Source: a bacterium (GTDB lineage Bacteria; Electryoneota; RPQS01). Taken from it: a stretch of DNA of 9,401 nucleotides. Of this stretch, positions 6,425 to 9,401 are shown piece after piece (position 1 is the first letter of the stretch; every line of letters begins with the position of its first letter). The stretch is taken from assembly GCA_018814465.1 (NCBI GenBank), contig JAHIZR010000300.1, forward strand, positions 1 to 9,401, in the 5' to 3' direction. The notes under the pieces are model-generated. The model did no database searches and was not told where the DNA came from. It saw only the letters and a program-made list of their open reading frames with translations. The translations under genes were made by a program, and so were the position numbers.

Positions 6425-7204
6425 TTATGAGTTCGGCGGATTCTTCATCACAAAGAATTCGTAGCCATAGCTGCCCTGATATTTGCGGAACAGAGCGATT
6501 TCGGCTTCAACCGAATTGATGATGGCGGTTTCCTCCGCGCCGTAATCTCCGGCAGCGCGGAGCTCCCGAAGTTTCATTTCGAGCGGAGCAAAGTACTCGA
6601 ACAACCAAGATGAGTCCGGCAGAGTGAAATGATCCAGAATATCGAAGCCGCAATCCGCGATCATTTTCAGGTTGGAGGGGACGCCGGTCATGAGCGGACA
6701 CTGAGCTGTCAAGAAACCGTGAGCTTCCGGGGGCGGTTCAGGCGTCAACCAGACGATCTCGGTGACCGCGAGGGCGCCGTTCGGCTTGAGCAGGGAGCGC
6801 ATGACCTGCAAGCCCTCGCGAAAGCCCATAATGCTTAGCGCGCCTTCAGACCAGATCAGATCGAAGGTCTCGTCTTCCAATTGAAGATCAGCCATGTCGG
6901 CGAGTAGAACGGAGATTCGATCCGAAACGTGTGCTGTTTGCGCGCGGCGCAGAAGCTCATCGAGATAGGGCTGATGGTTGTCCACAGCCAGAATTGATGC
7001 ATTCAAATGCCTGGCCAGCAGGAGTGTCGGCGTGCCATTGCCGCATCCGACATCGAGGACGCGCAATTCCCGATCCGCAGATGAAGGAGAGTGCTCAGTA
7101 AAGGAACGAAGCGCCCGCATGGTCGAGGCGGTATCGCCGGGGCCGAGGCGGGGCAGGGCAGGGTCGAAAATCTGATAGAAGAAATCAGGCAGTTTGGAAG
7201 TCAT
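6425..7204 (-). CDS. Class I SAM-dependent methyltransferase
   Basis: A soluble, probably cytoplasmic methyltransferase of about 259 residues with a seven-strand Rossmann-like fold; the substrate is unknown. From the ATG at 7204, motif I is VLDVGCGNG at 49-57, the acidic post-I residue is Asp75 in LAVDNHQPYL, and a motif II/III-like stretch FDLIWSEGALSIMGF is followed by LLKPNGALAVTEIVW. This order is typical of UbiE / Methyltransf_11/25 small-molecule enzymes. AGGA (7212-7215) lies 7 nt before this ATG. A second ATG two codons upstream (7210) is too close to that site. The open frame extends to 7291, but this would translate through a terminator-like hairpin and is unlikely. It is a lone gene, bracketed by repeat-rich spacers and convergent with the T9SS gene. 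A structured leader suggests transcription attenuation. Confidence 0.87.
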   Translation of the reverse strand: MTSKLPDFFYQIFDPALPRLGPGDTASTMRALRSFTEHSPSSADRELRVLDVGCGNGTPTLLLARHLNASILAVDNHQPYLDELLRRAQTAHVSDRISVLLADMADLQLEDETFDLIWSEGALSIMGFREGLQVMRSLLKPNGALAVTEIVWLTPEPPPEAHGFLTAQCPLMTGVPSNLKMIADCGFDILDHFTLPDSSWLFEYFAPLEMKLRELRAAGDYGAEETAIINSVEAEIALFRKYQGSYGYEFFVMKNPPNS

Positions 7205-7241
7205 TGTCATATCCTGTTCGTTATTTAGGTAAAAAGTACAT

Positions 7242-7263
7242 AAAAACCCGGCAATTTGCCGGG
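7242..7263 (-). terminator. Intrinsic-terminator-like hairpin in the methyltransferase 5' leader
   Basis: On the minus strand CCCGGCA (7263-7257) pairs with TGCCGGG (7253-7247) over a 3-nt loop, followed at once by TTTTTA (7246-7241). This is a textbook rho-independent terminator, lying 37 nt before the methyltransferase ATG. No minus-strand gene is visible upstream for it to terminate. An attenuator, or the expression platform of an unidentified riboswitch, is therefore plausible. Confidence 0.7.
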
Positions 7264-7365
7264 CTTCGGGAATAGAAGGCACACGCCACACTCACGACCG
7301 TAAAGCCGTGAATAAGGATTGAAGAGGCGAGTGACTTCTTTAAATGACAATGGCCATAGGTGAGT

Positions 7366-7394
7366 AATATACGGAGTTGAGGGGGAGAAAGCAA
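7366..7394 (-). promoter_or_regulatory. Candidate promoter of the methyltransferase gene
   Basis: Read on the minus strand, TATATT (7371-7366) is a good -10 and TTGCTT (7394-7389) a weak -35, spaced 17 nt apart. The start would be near 7359, giving a leader of about 155 nt. That leader contains a CACGGC/GTCGTG hairpin (7310-7293) and then the terminator-like hairpin. The -35 matches consensus at only three positions, so support is limited. Confidence 0.3.
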
Positions 7395-7399
7395 GAGAT

Positions 7400-7484
7400 A
7401 CTCCCCCTACCCCCCCGTTTGTCTGCGGCGAAACGGGGGGGGGAGTTAAGAAAATCCGTTTGTCTTCGACGAAACGGGGGGAGA
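7400..7484. repeat. Two C/G-run palindromes with GTTT...AAAC inner arms
   Basis: CCCCCCCGTTT (7410-7420) pairs perfectly with AAACGGGGGGG (7431-7441) around a 10-nt loop, and an outer ACTCCC/GGGAGT (7400-7405 / 7441-7446) can compete for the G-run. A second, shorter copy has CCGTTT (7456-7461) facing AAACGG (7472-7477), again with a 10-nt loop, and ends in GGGGGG-AGA. The two loops and arms are near-identical. They resemble the palindromes at 6201-6403 on the other side of the methyltransferase gene. They are non-coding. Confidence 0.75.
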
Positions 7485-7575
7485 CTGGATGCAGAATCCC
7501 CTATGAGCCTATCCAAAATAAGATTCCGGCCGGGTTGCGCACCTTAAATAACACGACAGCAAAAAGATCTCTGTG

Positions 7576-7646
7576 CTTAGCCCGGCTCGGCGGATTTTTA
7601 AACAACGATTTCTTATTTGAGTAGGTTCTTAGCCCGACTCGGTGGA
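7576..7646. repeat. Diverged 19-bp direct repeat
   Basis: CTTAGCCCGGCTCGGCGGA (7576-7594) recurs at 7628-7646 with two changes (17 of 19 identical), 52 bp apart. The CTCGGCGG core also resembles the CCTCGG(G/C)GG core of the 38-bp tandem units just downstream, so these may be decayed members of the same array. Part of the 7292-7892 spacer, in which I see no gene except the leader and promoter elements listed. Confidence 0.6.
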
Positions 7647-7658
7647 AGATTCGAATCG

Positions 7659-7772
7659 GATTCCGGGCACCCGGGGACGGGAGCCTCGGGGGTTTAGATT
7701 CCGGGCACTCGGGGACGGGAGCCTCGGCGGTTTAGATTCCGGGCACCCGGGGACGGGAACCTCGGGGGTTTT
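7659..7772. repeat. Three tandem 38-bp G-rich repeats
   Basis: Three head-to-tail units start at 7659, 7697 and 7735, each exactly 38 bp and beginning GATTCCGGGCAC. Unit 2 differs from unit 1 at two positions; unit 3 differs from unit 1 at about two. Units 1 and 3 contain four G-runs in the pattern G3-N5-G4-N2-G3-N6-G5 (7665-7692 and 7741-7768), which fits a canonical G-quadruplex motif. In unit 2 the last run is broken by a C. A decayed fourth copy (GCCTCGGCG ... GGGGACGGAGG) follows at about 7787-7815. The array ends 80 bp before the promoter of the tRNA-tig-clpP unit. Confidence 0.9.
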
Positions 7773-7852
7773 ATTATGAGCAGTCGGCCTCGGCGAATTA
7801 GTCTGGGGACGGAGGGCAAGGTGGAAGGGGCTTGTATTGAGGCTCCAAGCTC

Positions 7853-7881
7853 TTGATTCTCATTGATATTATGACTATATT
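7853..7881 (+). promoter_or_regulatory. Promoter for tRNA-Leu (and probably tig-clpP)
   Basis: TTGATT (7853-7858) and TATATT (7876-7881) are 17 nt apart. The predicted start near 7888 lies about 5 nt before the tRNA, as expected for a stable-RNA promoter. The region is AT-rich, in contrast to the G-rich array upstream. No second promoter is visible between the tRNA and tig. Confidence 0.65.
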
Positions 7882-7892
7882 TCTTAATTATC

Positions 7893-7975
7893 GCGAGAGT
7901 GGCGGAACTGGTAGACGCGTCAGATTTAGGATCTGGTGCCCTCTGGGCGTGGGGGTTCGAGTCCCCCCTTTCGCA
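7893..7975 (+). tRNA. tRNA-Leu (anticodon UAG)
   Basis: A class II tRNA of 83 nt. The acceptor arm GCGAGAG pairs with CTTTCGC (one G-T pair), with discriminator A at 7975. The anticodon stem TCAGA/TCTGG encloses loop TTTAGGA, whose anticodon TAG (7927-7929) reads CUA and probably other CUN leucine codons. A long variable arm (GTGCCCTCTGGGCG) is typical of leucine tRNAs. The T arm is GGGGG-TTCGAGT-CCCCC. The CCA end is not encoded. The gene lies 20 nt before the trigger factor start with no terminator between, so co-transcription is likely. Confidence 0.97.
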
Positions 7976-7995
7976 CAGTATTAACAGGAGGTTTC

Positions 7996-9315
7996 TTGGA
8001 TATTCAGTTCGAAAAAGAGCAAAAAAGCGCCGTTGAGTTTGAAGTAAAAGTTACGGTTCCCGCCGCAGAAATGACGGAGCGGGTGGAGTCCGGCCTGACG
8101 GCTGTGGCGAGGAAGGCAAATATCCCCGGCTTTCGTAAGGGTAAGATTCCACGGAAGATACTCGTGAAGCAGTTCGGTGAAGCGGTCACGCAAGAGACGA
8201 TTCAGCAGGTATTGCAAGAGTCCTACCGGCAGGCGCTGACCGAGTCCGATATCATTCCCGCAGCTCCCGGCGAAATGAGCGAGATCAACTTCAATCAAGG
8301 CGAACCGCTGACCTATACGGTGAAGGTGGAAACCTTCCCAGAGTATGAATTACCGGATCTGGCCACGATTACCATGGAGGAATGGGAGCCGCAGGCCAGC
8401 GAGAAAGATATCGACGCATCACTGGAAGGCCTCCGTGAAAACTCGGCTACCCTGATTCCGACGGATGATCCGGTGGATGAGCACTCCGTGGTCGTGATTG
8501 ATGTGCAGGAGGTTGATAAGACCGGAATTGCCATTATCGGGCGGAATCAGAAAGATCTGCAAGTCGACATGCAGCGGCAGTACTTTGGCGAAGATTTTGC
8601 TGCAAAAATTACGGGCAAGCAATGCGAGGATAAGTTCATCTTTGAACTGATCGGCGGAGCGGACGAAAAAGGGGAACCGAAGAAGATCCCCTATGAAGGC
8701 GTCGTGCGCAATATTCAGCGCAAGGAACTGCCCGAGATCGATGAGCACTTCGTGCAGTCCATCAATCCGAATCTGAACACGGTCGAAGAACTGCGCGCGG
8801 ATTTAAAGAAATATCTGGAAGCCCGCGCGAAGTATCAAGCGCGCCAGCAGCTGTATCGGGCTGTGGCGGACGAACTGCTGAAGAGAGTGGATTTTCCGGT
8901 GCCGCCGCGCATGTTGGAGGATTATCTGGATCGGATGGCGGAGGATGGCGTCAAGTCCGCCGGGAAAACGCCCGATGAGGAACAGGTCAAGAAGTTCAAG
9001 GAAAACTACCGGACGTCAGCGATCTGGAACCTGCGCTGGTATATGCTGCGCAGCAGGCTGATTCAGGAAAAAGAACTGAAAGTCGACAAACAGGATATAA
9101 AGACCGAAATCGAACGGCTCGCGCTCATGCAGCAGGTCAGTCCGAAGGAATATGAGAGCCGTCTGACACCCGATCAAAGACAAGGGATCGAGGACGACCT
9201 GATCGAGCGCAGAGTATTCGATTATATCACCAACCAGATCCAGGTAACCCCCAAGCAGATTTCCATCGAGGAATTCGAAGCGGGCGGACCCGGATCGAAG
9301 ATCGTAAACGAGTAG
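7996..9315 (+). CDS. tig: Trigger factor, ribosome-associated chaperone, TTG start
   Basis: Binds the ribosome near the exit tunnel and shields nascent chains. With the TTG start it has 439 residues, the usual length. The N-terminal ribosome-binding domain (about 1-115) carries the signature GFRKGK at 45-50 followed by IP. A middle segment (about 155-245) occupies the place of the FKBP-type prolyl isomerase domain but lacks the usual MIPGFE and GHKAGEE-like blocks. The C-terminal chaperone arms (about 246-439) are helical and charged, with PVPPRMLEDYL at 301-311. TTG(7996) follows AGGAGG (7986-7991) by 4 nt. The open frame continues upstream to a GTG inside the tRNA, which cannot be the start. 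It is preceded by tRNA-Leu and followed by clpP after 23 nt, the conserved tig-clpP arrangement. Confidence 0.96.
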   Translation: MDIQFEKEQKSAVEFEVKVTVPAAEMTERVESGLTAVARKANIPGFRKGKIPRKILVKQFGEAVTQETIQQVLQESYRQALTESDIIPAAPGEMSEINFNQGEPLTYTVKVETFPEYELPDLATITMEEWEPQASEKDIDASLEGLRENSATLIPTDDPVDEHSVVVIDVQEVDKTGIAIIGRNQKDLQVDMQRQYFGEDFAAKITGKQCEDKFIFELIGGADEKGEPKKIPYEGVVRNIQRKELPEIDEHFVQSINPNLNTVEELRADLKKYLEARAKYQARQQLYRAVADELLKRVDFPVPPRMLEDYLDRMAEDGVKSAGKTPDEEQVKKFKENYRTSAIWNLRWYMLRSRLIQEKELKVDKQDIKTEIERLALMQQVSPKEYESRLTPDQRQGIEDDLIERRVFDYITNQIQVTPKQISIEEFEAGGPGSKIVNE

Positions 9316-9338
9316 AAACCTTCAGGAGAGAAGCAGAT

Positions 9339-9401
9339 ATGGCATTAGTCCCCATGGTCGTCGAGCAGACGGGTCGCGGAGAACGGGCTTATGATATTTA
9401 T
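9339..9401 (+). CDS. clpP: ATP-dependent Clp protease proteolytic subunit, N-terminal fragment
   Basis: Only the first 21 codons are in the window. The protein begins MALVPMVVEQTGRGER and continues with the AYDIY stretch, matching the mature N-terminus of ClpP (E. coli has LVPMVIEQTSRGERSFDIY). ClpP is the barrel-shaped serine peptidase that works with ClpX or ClpA. The catalytic residues lie beyond the window. There is no long propeptide: the conserved stretch starts right after the initiator. AGGAG at 9324-9328 is 10 nt before the ATG. Its place after tig is the common tig-clpP-clpX order; whether clpX follows cannot be seen. Confidence 0.93.
   Translation, partial: MALVPMVVEQTGRGERAYDIY

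Noticed and set aside
7205..7291. N-terminal extension of the methyltransferase to a GTG at 7291
   Set aside because: It would translate through a terminator hairpin and lacks a good ribosome binding site. The ATG at 7204 is preceded by AGGA at proper spacing.
7659..7772. CRISPR array
   Set aside because: The 38-bp units are contiguous with no unique spacers and no cas genes are nearby; this is a simple tandem repeat.
7936..7995. Upstream extension of trigger factor to a GTG
   Set aside because: It would overlap the tRNA-Leu gene, has no ribosome binding site, and adds residues not found in the family. The TTG at 7996 has AGGAGG in front.

Overview
The window looks like part of a bacterial chromosome, most likely from the FCB superphylum (the Bacteroidota / Calditrichota / Zixibacteria-like lineages). 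The main reason is a secreted FG-GAP/VCBS protein at 4394-5914 that ends in a type IX secretion (Por) sorting domain with the typical 'YPNPFNA' start. That tail is largely confined to FCB bacteria. The trigger factor, with a poorly conserved prolyl isomerase domain, also fits. The phylum is an inference and cannot be narrowed further here.

Region 1 (1-4140, + strand) is a compact metabolic operon. It holds the 3' end of an unrecognised gene, then a tryptophanase (tnaA type), a short-chain dehydrogenase, a HAD-family phosphatase and a class I fructose-1,6-bisphosphatase. Three of the four complete genes overlap or nearly abut, and the operon ends in a clear intrinsic terminator. The dehydrogenase has no ATG, GTG or TTG upstream of its cofactor motif. 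Its only plausible start is an ATT that overlaps the tnaA stop and follows a strong ribosome binding site.

Region 2 (4141-5914) has a promoter-bearing AT-rich spacer and the secreted seven-repeat FG-GAP protein. Region 3 (5915-6424) is about 500 bp without a gene, full of short repeats, stem-loops and C/G-run palindromes. Region 4 (6425-7400, - strand) is a class I SAM-dependent methyltransferase. It has a structured leader of about 155 nt with an intrinsic-terminator-like hairpin 37 nt before the start codon, possibly an attenuator or riboswitch platform.

Region 5 (7400-7850) is another gene-free repeat zone. It holds more C/G palindromes, a degenerate 19-bp direct repeat and a three-copy 38-bp tandem array. 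Two of the three 38-bp units match the canonical G-quadruplex pattern. Region 6 (7853-9401, + strand) has a near-consensus promoter, tRNA-Leu(UAG), trigger factor (tig) starting only 20 nt after the tRNA, and the start of clpP. These three are probably co-transcribed, giving a translation / protein-folding / protein-quality-control unit.

I found no CRISPR array, transposase, prophage or obvious defence system. The least explained parts are the two repeat-rich spacers that bracket the methyltransferase, its terminator-bearing leader, the G-rich 38-bp array before the tRNA-tig-clpP unit, and the ATT start of the dehydrogenase.
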